From Luidia sarsii (taxonomy: Eukaryota > Echinodermata > Asteroidea > Paxillosida > Luidiidae), in assembly GCA_949987565.1 (NCBI GenBank), contig OX465120.1, forward strand, positions 4,397,587 through 4,461,586: 64,000 nt of DNA. The letters run 5' to 3'. The position numbers and the translations under genes were made by a program. Below, one piece after another: positions 25,000-38,868 of this stretch (position 1 is the first letter of the stretch; every line of letters starts with the position of its first letter). The notes under the pieces are model-generated. The model worked only from the letters and a program-made list of their open reading frames with translations, was not told the origin of the DNA and searched no databases.

Positions 25000-27900
25000 A
25001 AAAAAGGGAGAAAAAAAAAGGAAAAGAAAAAAAATCGAAAACAAAAGCTGTTTCGGAAGACCAAACAGCTAAAAATAAATAGAAAAAACAAACACGAAAC
25101 ACTTAAAAAATCTAAGTTTGCGAGAAAAAAAGTTATGCGGTGTCAGACCAAGCTTTCAGATCCCCGGGACCTCCAGGGTCGTCCCGTGTGCACGGATCTA
25201 TTAGAGCTCTTAAGGCCTCGGTACCGGTCCACCGCACGTCCTTCCCTGCCCTCATCCATATAGGCCCGTAGACCCTGCGCCATGTGAGGGAGGGAACACA
25301 GCGGCCCCTAGACCTTGGCCGCCGAGTCGACCAAACGCATGTGTCCCTGTACGAAGACGCGAACCTGGATTACGAGGATAGTCCCAGCGTCACAGTGACC
25401 CATCTAGATGCGCCACATGCGACGTTGGTGTTTGGGGGAGTTTTTTAAACACCTTATACCGCACTATCGTGCTGAGAAAAAAATAAGTGAAAAATACCCC
25501 CGGGATCGAACCACGAACCTACACATTGGCAGGCGAGCGTCTTTCACACAAGGCCACTTGTGTTACGCAACAGTTACGGACATCTTATACATGTTAGCGA
25601 ACCCGATTAAAATTACGGGGCATGGCCGTTGGCGGCAGGCTTTTGGATTTCGTCGCGAGTAGAGGGTGCAGCACACAAAATACTTCCGTAAGCCAAAATT
25701 GTTATGCATGGCGCAGTACAATGGCATGCATGTACAAAATTGTTCAAGTAAAAAATGCTAGTGAGCTTTGACGTGAAAATCATGTCATGTCAGTTAAATT
25801 TTACCTTTAATATTGTCGATTCTAAACTCAAGCAAAGTTTCAACCTGAAGCAACATGTACAATACGATAACTCTTCGCAGTTAAAATAATGCAGCTTTAA
25901 CGTCAAGTGATGCATTACACTGACACATTATTATTGAAGACCACCCGAAGCTGATGATCATTGATCAAACGGTACAAATTCAGATATCATAAAGATCGAG
26001 GGAAGCAGCAAATTGGATGGTTGACAAAAATCGTGTTCTAAACCGCAAGGGGAAAACCACAACTTTACACACATGTTACGTGCTGAGAAAAAAATAAGTG
26101 AAAAATACCCCCGGGATCGAACCACGAACCTACACGTTTGCAGTCGAGCGTCTTTCACACAAGGACACTTGTGTTACGCAACAGTTTCGGATATCTTACA
26201 CGTTAAAAAAAGTGAAAAAGGGTATTTACAAAAAACGAAAACAAGAGCTGTTTTTGAAAGACAGAAACAACGAAAAAAAATTGAATAGGAAAACAAAACA
26301 GAACGAAGACAAGAGCCGTTTCGGAAGACCGAAACAGATGGATAAAAAAGGGGAGAAAAAACTAAATGTATAGAAAAACAAACCCGAAAACAAAAGCTGT
26401 TTCTGAAGACCAAACAGCTAAAAAAAAACAAAAAAAAAAACACGAAACACTTAAAAAATCAAAGTTTGCGAGAAAAAAAGTTATGCGGTGTCAGACCAAG
26501 CTTTCAGATCCCCGGGACCTCCAGGGTCGTCCCGTGTGCACGGATCTATTAGAGCTCTTAAGGCCTCGGTACCGGTCCACCGCACGTCCTTCCCTGCCCT
26601 CATCCATATAGGCCCGTAGACCCTGCGCCATGTGAGGGAGGGAACACAGCGGCCCCTAGACCTTGGCCGCCGAGTCGACCAAACGCATGTGTCCCTGTAC
26701 GAAGACGCGAACCTGGATTACGAGGATAGTCCCAGCGTCACAGTGACCAATCTAGATGCGCCACATGCGACGTTGGTGTTTGGGGAAGTTTTTTAAACAC
26801 CTTATACCGCACTATCGTGCTGAGAAAAAAATAAGTGAAAAATACCCCCGGGATCGAACCACGAACCTACACGTTGGCAGGCGAGCGTCTTTCACACAAG
26901 GCCACTTGTGTTACGCAACAGTTACGGACATCTTATACATGTTAGCGAACCCGATTAAAATTACGGGGCATGGCCGTTGGCGGCAGGCTTTTGGATTTCG
27001 TCGCGAGTAAAGGGTGCAGCACACAAAATACTTCAGTAAGCCATATATTTTATGCATGGCGCAGTACAATGTCATGCATGTACAAAATTGTTCAAGTGAA
27101 AATGTTAGTGAGCTTTGACGTGAAAATCATGTCATGTCAGTTAAATTTTAACTTTAATATTGTCGATTCTAAACTCAAGCAAAGATTCAACCTGAAGCAA
27201 CATGTACAATACGATAACTCTTCCCAGTTAAAATAATGCAGCTTTAATGTCAAGTGACACATTACACTGACACATTATTATTGAAGACCACCCGAAGCTG
27301 ATGATCATTGATCAAACGGTAAAAATTCAGATATCATATAGATTGAGGGAAGCAGCAAATTTGATGGTTGACAAAAATCGTGTTCTAAACCGCAAGGGGA
27401 AAACCACAACTTTACACACATGTTACGTGCTGAGAAAAAAATAAGTGAAAAATACCCCCGGGATCGAACCACGAACCAACACGTTGGCAGTCGAGCGTCT
27501 TTCACACAAGGACACTTGTGTTACGCAACAGTTTCGGATATCTTACACGTAAAAAAAGTGAAAAAGGGTATTTACAAAAAACGAAAACAAGAGCTGTTTT
27601 TGAAAGACAGAAACAACGAAGAAAAAAATTGAATAGGAAAACAAAACAGAACGAAGACAAGAGCCGTTTCGGAAGACCGAAACAGATGGATAAAAAAGGG
27701 GAGAAAAAACTAAATGTATAGAAAAACAAACCCGAAAACAAAAGCTGTTTCTGAAGACCAAACAGCTAAAAAAAAAAAAAAAAAAACACGAAACACTTAA
27801 AAAATCAAAGTGTGCGAGAAAAAAAGTTATGCGGTGTCAGACCAAGCTTTCAGATCCCCGGGACCTCCAGGGTCGTCCCGTGTGCACGGATCTATTAGAG

Positions 27901-30900
27901 CTCTTAAGGCCTCGGTACCGGTCCACCGCACGTCCTTCCCTGCCCTCATCCATATAGGCCCGTAGACCCTGCGCCATGTGAGGGAGGGAACACAGCGGCC
28001 CCTAGACCTTGGCCGCCGAGTCGACCAAACGCATGTGTCCCTGTACGAAGACGCGAACCTGGATTACGAGGATAGTCCCAGCGTCACAGTGACCCATCTA
28101 GATGCGCCACATGCGACGTTGGTGTTTGGGGGAGTATTTTTAACACCTTATACCGCACTATCGTGCTGATAAAAAAATAAGTAAAAAATAACCCCGGGAT
28201 CGAACCACGAACCTACACGTTGGCAGGCGAGCGTCTTTCACACAGGGCCACTTGTGTTACGCAACAGTTACGGACATCTTATACATGTTAGCGAACCCGA
28301 TTAAAATTACGGAGCATGGCCGTTGGCGGCAGGCTTTTGGATTTCGTCGCGAGTAAAGGGTGCAGCACACAAAATACTTCAGTAAGCCATATATTTTATG
28401 CATGGCGCAGTACAATGTCATGCATGTACAAAATTGTTCAGGTGAAAATGTTAGTGAGCTTTGACGTGAAAATCATGTCATGTCAGTTAAATTTTAACTT
28501 TAATATTGTCGATTCTAAACTCAAGCAAAGATTCAACCTGAAGCAACATGTACAATACGATAACTCTTCCCAGTTAAAATAATGCAGCTTTAATGTCAAG
28601 TGACGCATTACACTGACACATTATTATTGAAGACCACCCGAAGCTGATGATCATTGATCAAACGGTAAAAATTCAGATATCATATAGATTGAGGGAAGCA
28701 GCAAATTTGATGGTTGACAAAAATCGTGTTCTAAACCGCAAGGGGAAAACCACAACTTTACACACATGTTACGTGCTGGGAAAAAAAATAAGTGAAAAAT
28801 ACCCCCGGGATCGAACCACGAACCTACACGTTGGCAGTCGAGCGTCTTTCACACAAGGACACTTGTGTTACGCAACAGTTTCGGATATCTTACACGTAAA
28901 AAAAGTGAAAAAGGGTATTTACAAAAAACGAAAACAAGAGCTGTTTTTGAAAGACAGAAACAACGAAGAAAAAAATTGAATAGGAAAACAAAACAGAACG
29001 AAGACAAGAGCCGTTTCGGAAGACCGAAACAGATGGATAAAAAAGGGGAGAAAAAACTAAATGTATAGAAAAACAAACCCGAAAACAAAAGCTGTTTCTG
29101 AAGACCAAACAGCTAAAAAAAAAAAAAAAAACACGAAACACTTAAAAAATCAAAGTGTGCGAGAAAAAAGTTATGCGGTGTCAGACCAAGCTTTCAGATC
29201 CCCGGGACCTCCAGGGTCGTCCCGTGTGCACGGATCTATTAGAGCTCTTAAGGCCTCGGTACCGGTCCACCGCACGTCCTTCCCTGCCCTCATCCATATA
29301 GGCCCGTAGACCCTGCGCCATGTGAGGGAGGGAACACAGCGGCCCCTAGACCTTGGCCGCCGAGTCGACCAAACGCATGTGTCCCTGTACGAAGACGCGA
29401 ACCTGGATTACGAGGATAGTCCCAGCGTCACAGTGACCCATCTAGATGCGCCACATGCGACGTTGGTGTTTGGGGGAGTATTTTTAACACCTTATACCGC
29501 ACTATCGTGCTGATAAAAAAATAAGTAAAAAATAACCCCGGGATCGAACCACGAACCTACACGTTGGCAGGCGAGCGTCTTTCACACAGGGCCACTTGTG
29601 TTACGCAACAGTTACGGACATCTTATACATGTTAGCGAACCCGATTAAAATTACGGGGCATGGCCGTTGGCGGCAGGCTTTTGGATTTCGTCGCGAGTAA
29701 AGGGTGCAGCACACAAAATACTTCAGTAAGCCATATATTTTATGCATGGCGCAGTACAATGTCATGCATGTACAAAATTGTTCAGGTGAAAATGTTAGTG
29801 AGCTTTGACGTGAAAATCATGTCATGTCAGTTAAATTTTAACTTTAATATTGTCGATTCTAAACTCAAGCAAAGATTCAACCTGAAGCAACATGTACAAT
29901 ACGATAACTCTTCCCAGTTAAAATAATGCAGCTTTAATGTCAAGTGACGCATTACACTGACACATTATTATTGAAGACCACCCGAAGCTGATGATCATTG
30001 ATCAAACGGTAAAAATTCAGATATCATATAGATTGAGGGAAGCAGCAAATTTGATGGTTGACAAAAATCGTGTTCTAAACCGCAAGGGGAAAACCACAAC
30101 TTTACACACATGTTACGTGCTGAGAAAAAAATAAGTGAAAAATACCCCCGGGATCGAACCACGAACCTACACGTTGGCAGTCGAGCGTCTTTCACACAAG
30201 GACACTTGTGTTACGCAACAGTTTCGGATATCTTACACGTAAAAAAAGTGAAAAAGGGTATTTACAAAAAACGAAAACAAGAGCTGTTTTTGAAAGACAG
30301 AAACAACGAAGAAAAAAATTGAATAGGAAAACAAAACAGAACGAAGACAAGAGCCGTTTCGGAAGACCGAAACAGATGGATAAAAAAGGGGAGAAAAAAC
30401 TAAATGTATAGAAAAACAAACCCGAAAACAAAAGCTGTTTCTGAAGACCAAACAGCTAAAAAAAAAAAAAAAAACACGAAACACTTAAAAAATCAAATTG
30501 TGCGAGAAAAAAGTTATGCGGTGTCAGACCAAGCTTTCAGATCCCCGGGACCTCCAGGGTCGTCCCGTGTGCACGGATCTATTAGAGCTCTTAAGGCCTC
30601 GGTACCGGTCCACCGCACGTCCTTCCCTGCCCTCATCCATATAGGCCCGTAGACCCTGCGCCATGTGAGGGAGGGAACACAGCGGCCCCTAGACCTTGGC
30701 CGCCGAGTCGACCAAACGCATGTGTCCCTGTACGAAGACGCGAACCTGGATTACGAGGATAGTCCCAGCGTCACAGTGACCCATCTAGATGCGCCACATG
30801 CGACGTTGGTGTTTGGGGGAGTATTTTTAACACCTTATACCGCACTATCGTGCTGAGAAAAAAATAAGTGAAAAATAACCCCGGGATCGAACCACGAACC

Positions 30901-33900
30901 TACACGTTGGCAGGCGAGCGTCTTTCACACAGGGCCACTTGTGTTACGCAACAGTTACGGACATCTTATACATGTTAGCGAACCCGATTAAAATTACGGG
31001 GCATGGCCGTTTGCGGCAGGCTTTTGGATTTCGTCGTGAGTAAAGGGTGCAGCACACAAAATACTTCAGTAAGCCATATATTTTATGCATGGCGCAGTAC
31101 AATGTCATGCATGTACAAAATTGTTCAGGTGAAAATGTTAGTGAGCTTTGACGTGAAAATCATGTCATGTCAGTTAAATTTTAACTTTAATATTGTCGAT
31201 TCTAAACTCAAGCAAAGATTCAACCTGAAGCAACATGTACAATACGATAACTCTTCCCAGTTAAAATAATGCAGCTTTAATGTCAAGTGACGCATTACAC
31301 TGACACATTATTATTGAAGACCACCCGAAGCTGATGATCATTGATCAAACGGTAAAAATTCAGATATCATATAGATTGAGGGAAGCAGCAAATTTGATGG
31401 TTGACAAAAATTGTGTTCTAAACCGCAAGGGGAAAACCACAACTTTACACACATGTTACGTGCTGAGAAAAAAATAAGTGAAAAATACCCCCGGGATCGA
31501 ACCACGAACCTACACGTTGGCAGTCGAGCGTCTTTCACACAAGGACACTTGTGTTACGCAACAGTTTCGGATATCTTACACGTAAAAAAAGTGAAAAAGG
31601 GTATTTACAAAAAACGAAAACAAGAGCTGTTTTTGAAAGACAGAAACAACGAAGAAAAAAATTGAATAGGAAAACAAAACAGAACGAAGACAAGAGCCGT
31701 TTCGGAAGACCGAAACAGATGGATAAAAAAGGGGAGAAAAAACTAAATGTATAGAAAAACAAACCCGAAAACAAAAGCTGTTTCTGAAGACCAAACAGCT
31801 AAAAAAAAAAAAAAAAAAACACGAAACACTTAAAAAATCAAAGTGTGCGAGAAAAAAAGTTATGCGGTGTCAGACCAAGCTTTCAGATCCCCGGGACCTC
31901 CAGGGTCGTCCCGTGTGCACGGATCTATTAGAGCTCTTAAGGCCTCGGTACCGGTCCACCGCACGTCCTTCCCTGCCCTCATCCATATAGGCCCGTAGAC
32001 CCTGCGCCATGTGAGGGAGGGAACACAGCGGCCCCTAGACCTTGGCCGCCGAGTCGACCAAACGCATGTGTCCCTGTACGAAGACGCGAACCTGGATTAC
32101 GAGGATAGTCCCAGCGTCACAGTGACCCATCTAGATGCGCCACATGCGACGTTGGTGTTTGGGGGAGTATTTTTAACACCTTATACCGCACTATCGTGCT
32201 GAGAAAAAAATAAGTGAAAAATAACCCCGGGATCGAACCACGAACCTACACGTTGGCAGGCGAGCGTCTTTCACACAGGGCCACTTGTGTTACGCAACAG
32301 TTACGGACATCTTATACATGTTAGCGAACCCGATTAAAATTACGGGGCATGGCCGTTTGCGGCAGGCTTTTGGATTTCGTCGTGAGTAAAGGGTGCAGCA
32401 CACAAAATACTTCAGTAAGCCATATATTTTATGCATGGCGCAGTACAATGTCATGCATGTACAAAATTGTTCAGGTGAAAATGTTAGTGAGCTTTGACGT
32501 GAAAATCATGTCATGTCAGTTAAATTTTAACTTTAATATTGTCGATTCTAAACTCAAGCAAAGATTCAACCTGAAGCAACATGTACAATACGATAACTCT
32601 TCCCAGTTAAAATAATGCAGCTTTAATGTCAAGTGACGCATTACACTGACACATTATTATTGAAGACCACCCGAAGCTGATGATCATTGATCAAACGGTA
32701 AAAATTCAGATATCATATAGATTGAGGGAAGCAGCAAATTTGATGGTTGACAAAAATTGTGTTCTAAACCGCAAGGGGAAAACCACAACTTTACACACAT
32801 GTTACGTGCTGAGAAAAAAATAAGTGAAAAATACCCCCGGGATCGAACCACGAACCTACACGTTGGCAGTCGAGCGTCTTTCACACAAGGACACTTGTGT
32901 TACGCAACAGTTTCGGATATCTTACACGTAAAAAAAGTGAAAAAGGGTATTTACAAAAAACGAAAACAAGAGCTGTTTTTGAAAGACAGAAACAACGAAG
33001 AAAAAAATTGAATAGGAAAACAAAACAGAACGAAGACAAGAGCCGTTTCGGAAGACCGAAACAGATGGATAAAAAAGGGGAGAAAAAACTAAATGTATAG
33101 AAAAACAAACCCGAAAACAAAAGCTGTTTCTGAAGACCAAACAGCTAAAAAAAAAAAAAAAAAAAACACGAAACACTTAAAAAATCAAAGTGTGCGAGAA
33201 AAAAAGTTATGCGGTGTCAGACCAAGCTTTCAGATCCCCGGGACCTCCAGGGTCGTCCCGTGTGCACGGATCTATTAGAGCTCTTAAGGCCTCGGTACCG
33301 GTCCACCGCACGTCCTTCCCTGCCCTCATCCATATAGGCCCGTAGACCCTGCGCCATGTGAGGGAGGGAACACAGCGGCCCCTAGACCTTGGCCGCCGAG
33401 TCGACCAAACGCATGTGTCCCTGTACGAAGACGCGAACCTGGATTACGAGGATAGTCCCAGCGTCACAGTGACCCATCTAGATGCGCCACATGCGACGTT
33501 GGTGTTTGGGGGAGTATTTTTAACACCTTATACCGCACTATCGTGCTGATAAAAAAATAAGTAAAAAATAACCCCGGGATCGAACCACGAACCTACACGT
33601 TGGCAGGCGAGCGTCTTTCACACAGGGCCACTTGTGTTACGCAACAGTTACGGACATCTTATACATGTTAGCGAACCCGATTAAAATTACGGGGCATGGC
33701 CGTTGGCGGCAGGCTTTTGGATTTCGTCGCGAGTAAAGGGTGCAGCACACAAAATACTTCAGTAAGCCATATATTTTATGCATGGCGCAGTACAATGTCA
33801 TGCATGTACAAAATTGTTCAGGTGAAAATGTTAGTGAGCTTTGACGTGAAAATCATGTCATGTCAGTTAAATTTTAACTTTAATATTGTCGATTCTAAAC

Positions 33901-36900
33901 TCAAGCAAAGATTCAACCTGAAGCAACATGTACAATACGATAACTCTTCCCAGTTAAAATAATGCAGCTTTAATGTCAAGTGACGCATTACACTGACACA
34001 TTATTATTGAAGACCACCCGAAGCTGATGATCATTGATCAAACGGTAAAAATTCAGATATCATATAGATTGAGGGAAGCAGCAAATTTGATGGTTGACAA
34101 AAATCGTGTTCTAAACCGCAAGGGGAAAACCACAACTTTACACACATGTTACGTGCTGAGAAAAAAATAAGTGAAAAATACCCCCGGGATCGAACCACGA
34201 ACCTACACGTTGGCAGTCGAGCGTCTTTCACACAAGGACACTTGTGTTACGCAACAGTTTCGGATATCTTACACGTAAAAAAAGTGAAAAAGGGTATTTA
34301 CAAAAAACGAAAACAAGAGCTGTTTTTGAAAGACAGAAACAACGAAGAAAAAAATTGAATAGGAAAACAAAACAGAACGAAGACAAGAGCCGTTTCGGAA
34401 GACCGAAACAGATGGATAAAAAAGGGGAGAAAAAACTAAATGTATAGAAAAACAAACCCGAAAACAAAAGCTGTTTCTGAAGACCAAACAGCTAAAAAAA
34501 AAAAAAAAAAAAACACGAAACACTTAAAAAATCAAAGTGTGCGAGAAAAAAAGTTATGCGGTGTCAGACCAAGCTTTCAGATCCCCGGGACCTCCAGGGT
34601 CGTCCCGTGTGCACGGATCTATTAGAGCTCTTAAGGCCTCGGTACCGGTCCACCGCACGTCCTTCCCTGCCCTCATCCATATAGGCCCGTAGACCCTGCG
34701 CCATGTGAGGGAGGGAACACAGCGGCCCCTAGACCTTGGCCGCCGAGTCGACCAAACGCATGTGTCCCTGTACGAAGACGCGAACCTGGATTACGAGGAT
34801 AGTCCCAGCGTCACAGTGACCCATCTAGATGCGCCACATGCGACGTTGGTGTTTGGGGGAGTATTTTTAACACCTTATACCGCACTATCGTGCTGATAAA
34901 AAAATAAGTAAAAAATAACCCCGGGATCGAACCACGAACCTACACGTTGGCAGGCAAGCGTCTTTCACACAGGGCCACTTGTGTTACGCAACAGTTACGG
35001 ACATCTTATACATGTTAGCGAACCCGATTAAAATTACGGGGCATGGCCGTTGGCGGCAGGCTTTTGGATTTCGTCGCGAGTAAAGGGTGCAGCACACAAA
35101 ATACTTCAGTAAGCCATATATTTTATGCATGGCGCAGTACAATGTCATGCATGTACAAAATTGTTCAGGTGAAAATGTTAGTGAGCTTTGACGTGAAAAT
35201 CATGTCATGTCAGTTAAATTTTAACTTTAATATTGTCGATTCTAAACTCAAGCAAAGATTCAACCTGAAGCAACATGTACAATACGATAACTCTTCCCAG
35301 TTAAAATAATGCAGCTTTAATGTCAAGTGACGCATTACACTGACACATTATTATTGAAGACCACCCGAAGCTGATGATCATTGATCAAACGGTAAAAATT
35401 CAGATATCATATAGATTGAGGGAAGCAGCAAATTTGATGGTTGACAAAAATCGTGTTCTAAACCGCAAGGGGAAAACCACAACTTTACACACATGTTACG
35501 TGCTGAGAAAAAAATAAGTGAAAAATACCCCCGGGATCGAACCACGAACCTACACGTTGGCAGTCGAGCGTCTTTCACACAAGGACACTTGTGTTACGCA
35601 ACAGTTTCGGATATCTTACACGTAAAAAAAGTGGAAAAGGGTATTTACAAAAAACGAAAACAAGAGCTGTTTTTGAAAGACAGAAACAACGAAGAAAAAA
35701 ATTGAATAGGAAAACAAAACAGAACGAAGACAAGAGCCGTTTCGGAAGACCGAAACAGATGGATAAAAAAGGGGAGAAAAAACTAAATGTATAGAAAAAC
35801 AAACCCGAAAACAAAAGCTGTTTCTGAAGACCAAACAGCTAAAAAAAAAAAAAAAAAAACACGAAACACTTAAAAAATCAAAGTGTGCGAGAAAAAAAGT
35901 TATGCGGTGTCAGACCAAGCTTTCAGATCCCCGGGACCTCCAGGGTCGTCCCGTGTGCACGGATCTATTAGAGCTCTTAAGGCCTCGGTACCGGTCCACC
36001 GCACGTCCTTCCCTGCCCTCATCCATATAGGCCCGTAGACCCTGCGCCATGTGAGGGAGGGAACACAGCGGCCCCTAGACCTTGGCCGCCGAGTCGACCA
36101 AACGCATGTGTCCCTGTACGAAGACGCGAACCTGGATTACGAGGATAGTCCCAGCGTCACAGTGACCCATCTAGATGCGCCACATGCGACGTTGGTGTTT
36201 GGGGGAGTATTTTTAACACCTTATACCGCACTATCGTGCTGAGAAAAAAATAAGTAAAAAATAACCCCGGGATCGAACCACGAACCTACACGTTGGCAGG
36301 CAAGCGTCTTTCACACAGGGCCACTTGTGTTACGCAACAGTTACGGACATCTTATACATGTTAGCGAACCCGATTAAAATTACTGGGCATGGCCGTTGGC
36401 GGCAGGCTTTTGGATTTCGTCGCGAGTAAAGGGTGCAGCACACAAAATACTTCAGTAAGCCATATATTTTATGCATGGCGCAGTACAATGTCATGCATGT
36501 ACAAAATTGTTCAGGTGAAAATGTTAGTGAGCTTTGACGTGAAAATCATGTCATGTCAGTTAAATTTTAACTTTAATATTGTCGATTCTAAACTCAAGCA
36601 AAGATTCAACCTGAAGCAACATGTACAATACGATAACTCTTCCCAGTTAAAATAATGCAGCTTTAATGTCAAGTGACGCATTACACTGACACATTATTAT
36701 TGAAGACCACCCGAAGCTGATGATCATTGATCAAACGGTAAAAATTCAGATATCATATAGATTGAGGGAAGCAGCAAATTTGATGGTTGACAAAAATCGT
36801 GTTCTAAACCGCAAGGGGAAAACCACAACTTTACACACATGTTACGTGCTGAGAAAAAAATAAGTGAAAAATACCCCCGGGATCGAACCACGAACCTACA

Positions 36901-38300
36901 CGTTGGCAGTCGAGCGTCTTTCACACAAGGACACTTGTGTTACGCAACAGTTTCGGATATCTTACACGTAAAAAAAGTGGAAAAGGGTATTTACAAAAAA
37001 CGAAAACAAGAGCTGTTTTTGAAAGACAGAAACAACGAAGAAAAAAATTGAATAGGAAAACAAAACAGAACGAAGACAAGAGCCGTTTCGGAAGACCGAA
37101 ACAGATGGATAAAAAAGGGGAGAAAAAACTAAATGTATAGAAAAACAAACCCGAAAACAAAAGCTGTTTCTGAAGACCAAACAGCTAAAAAAAAAAAAAA
37201 AAAAAAAAACCAAACACTTAAAAAATCAAAGTGTGCGAGAAAAAAGTTATGCGGTGTCAGACCAAGCTTTCAGATCCCCGGGACCTCCAGGGTCGTCCCG
37301 TGTGCACGGATCTATTAGAGCTCTTAAGGCCTCGGTACCGGTCCACCGCACGTCCTTCCCTGCCCTCATCCATATAGGCCCGTAGACCCTGCGCCATGTG
37401 AGGGAGGGAACACAGCGGCCCCTAGACCTTGGCCGCCGAGTCGACCAAACGCATGTGTCCCTGTACGAAGACGCGAACCTGGATTACGAGGATAGTCCCA
37501 GCGTCACAGTGACCCATCTAGATGCGCCACATGCGACGTTGGTGTTTGGGGGAGTATTTTTAACACCTTATACCGCACTATCGTGCTGAGAAAAAAATAA
37601 GTAAAAAATAACCCCGGGATCGAACCACGAACCTACACGTTGGCAGGCGAGCGTCTTTCACACAGGGCCACTTGTGTTACGCAACAGTTACGGACATCTT
37701 ATACATGTTAGCGAACCCGATTAAAATTACGGGGCATGGCCGTTTGCGGCAGGCTTTTGGATTTCGTCGCGAGTAAAGGATGCAGCACACAAAATACTTC
37801 AGTAAGCCATATATTTTATGCATGGCGCAGTACAATGTCATGCATGTACAAAATTGTTCAGGTGAAAATGTTAGTGATCTTTGACGTGAAAATCATGTCA
37901 TGTCAGTTAAATTTTACCTTTAATATTGTCGATTCTAATTTCAAGCAAAGTTTCAACCTGAAGCAACATGTACAATACGATAACTCTTCCCAGTTAAAAT
38001 AATGCAGCTTTAATGTCAAGTGACGCATTACACTGACACATTATTATTGAAGACCACCCGAAGCTGATGATCATTGATCAAACGGTACAAATTCGGATAT
38101 CATATAGATTGAGGGAAGCAGCAAATTGGATGGTTGACAAAAATCGTGTTCTAAACCGCAAGGGCAAAACCACAACTTTACACACATGTTACGTGCTGAG
38201 AAAATATAAGTGAAAAATACCCCCGGGATCGAACCACGAACCTACACGTTGGCAGTCGAGCGTCTTTCACACAAGGACACTTGTGTTACGCAAGGGGAAA
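24622..38300 (+). repeat. Tandem array of ~1345-bp units with tRNA-like modules
   Basis: An AAGCTTTCAGATCCCCGGG anchor recurs at 25150, 26498, 27844, 29188, 30531, 31877, 33224, 34571, 35917 and 37264 (spacing 1343-1348). The first unit (24622-25355) is a 734-bp short form; full units start at 25356 and every 1345 bp after. The last (from about 37470) is truncated near 38300. Each full unit carries two related ~120-bp modules (reverse complement: CTCGACTGCCAACGTGTAGG, GTGGTTCGATCCCGGG) that resemble tRNA T-arm/B-box sequence, and a lysine-codon-rich A-tract zone with three hairpins. Units 3-10 are almost identical, differing mainly in A-run length; the edges are diverged. The many short frames repeated per unit are not genes. 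Confidence 0.95.
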
Positions 38301-38705
38301 ACCACAACTTTACACACATGTTACGTGGCAGCTGATACGTGACAGTAACGTGTTCTTTCCAAGCAGGTACCTTTAAATTCATGTCACGTGAATTATGCTC
38401 AAAGTATCATTTTTTTATGAAATATAATGACCTCATAATTTGTTGGACTCTGGGTTATTATTTCCATCATAATGAAGATGAAAAAAATAATACGATTTCT
38501 ATCCCCTTCTCCTTTCTTAACCAAAGTTCAGAACTCTCAGTTATTCATAAGCGCAACACAGTTGTCAAAAAGTGTATTTCTATGGCTTCTTTAAAGCAAC
38601 GTAACTTGACACCTGCTGATCGACATCATTTTTTTCCAATTACTGCCAGGACCGTCTGTGTAAGGTCTTCTAAGAATCAGGACCCAATTTCATAGTGCCG
38701 CTTCA
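38301..38705. other. Junction between the two arrays, no gene seen
   Basis: About 400 bp of unique AT-rich DNA. A frame of 118 codons (38339-38695) starts at GTG and has no known domain. The array breaks off at 38293, where TTACGCAA jumps to GGGGAAAACCACAACTTTAC, a segment normally found upstream in the unit. Confidence 0.5.
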
Positions 38706-38868
38706 ACTTATCAAGCCAACAGGCCTCGAAAAGACCTATCTGTCAGTATTGAAAAATCTGAAATCGAACCTAGTATGATGTTTTTATGATCAAGCAAGGA
38801 GAACAAACCTCTGTCAGCTAGGTAGTTTGTGTGTGCAGAGGGCAGTACACAACAGTCGGTCGGCGAAA
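38706..38868 (+). repeat. Satellite monomer left of the LINE (array edge)
   Basis: It begins at CTTATCAAGCCAACAGGCC and runs to CAGTCGGTCGGCG, i.e. about 163 bp of a 231-bp monomer, slightly diverged from the main array. The LINE interrupts it. Confidence 0.85.

Noticed and set aside
25140..25345. Cloning-vector contamination
   Set aside because: The palindrome cluster is present in all ten units with natural flanks and sequence variation, and no vector backbone is recognisable.
24810..37600. Families of repeated 60-110-residue lysine-rich or phenylalanine-rich proteins
   Set aside because: They lie on both strands of the same A-rich part of the tandem unit and change frame with A-run length. 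This is repeat sequence, not a gene cluster.
38339..38695. 118-codon frame between the arrays
   Set aside because: It starts with GTG, has no domain, no splice or promoter evidence, and abuts repeat on both sides.
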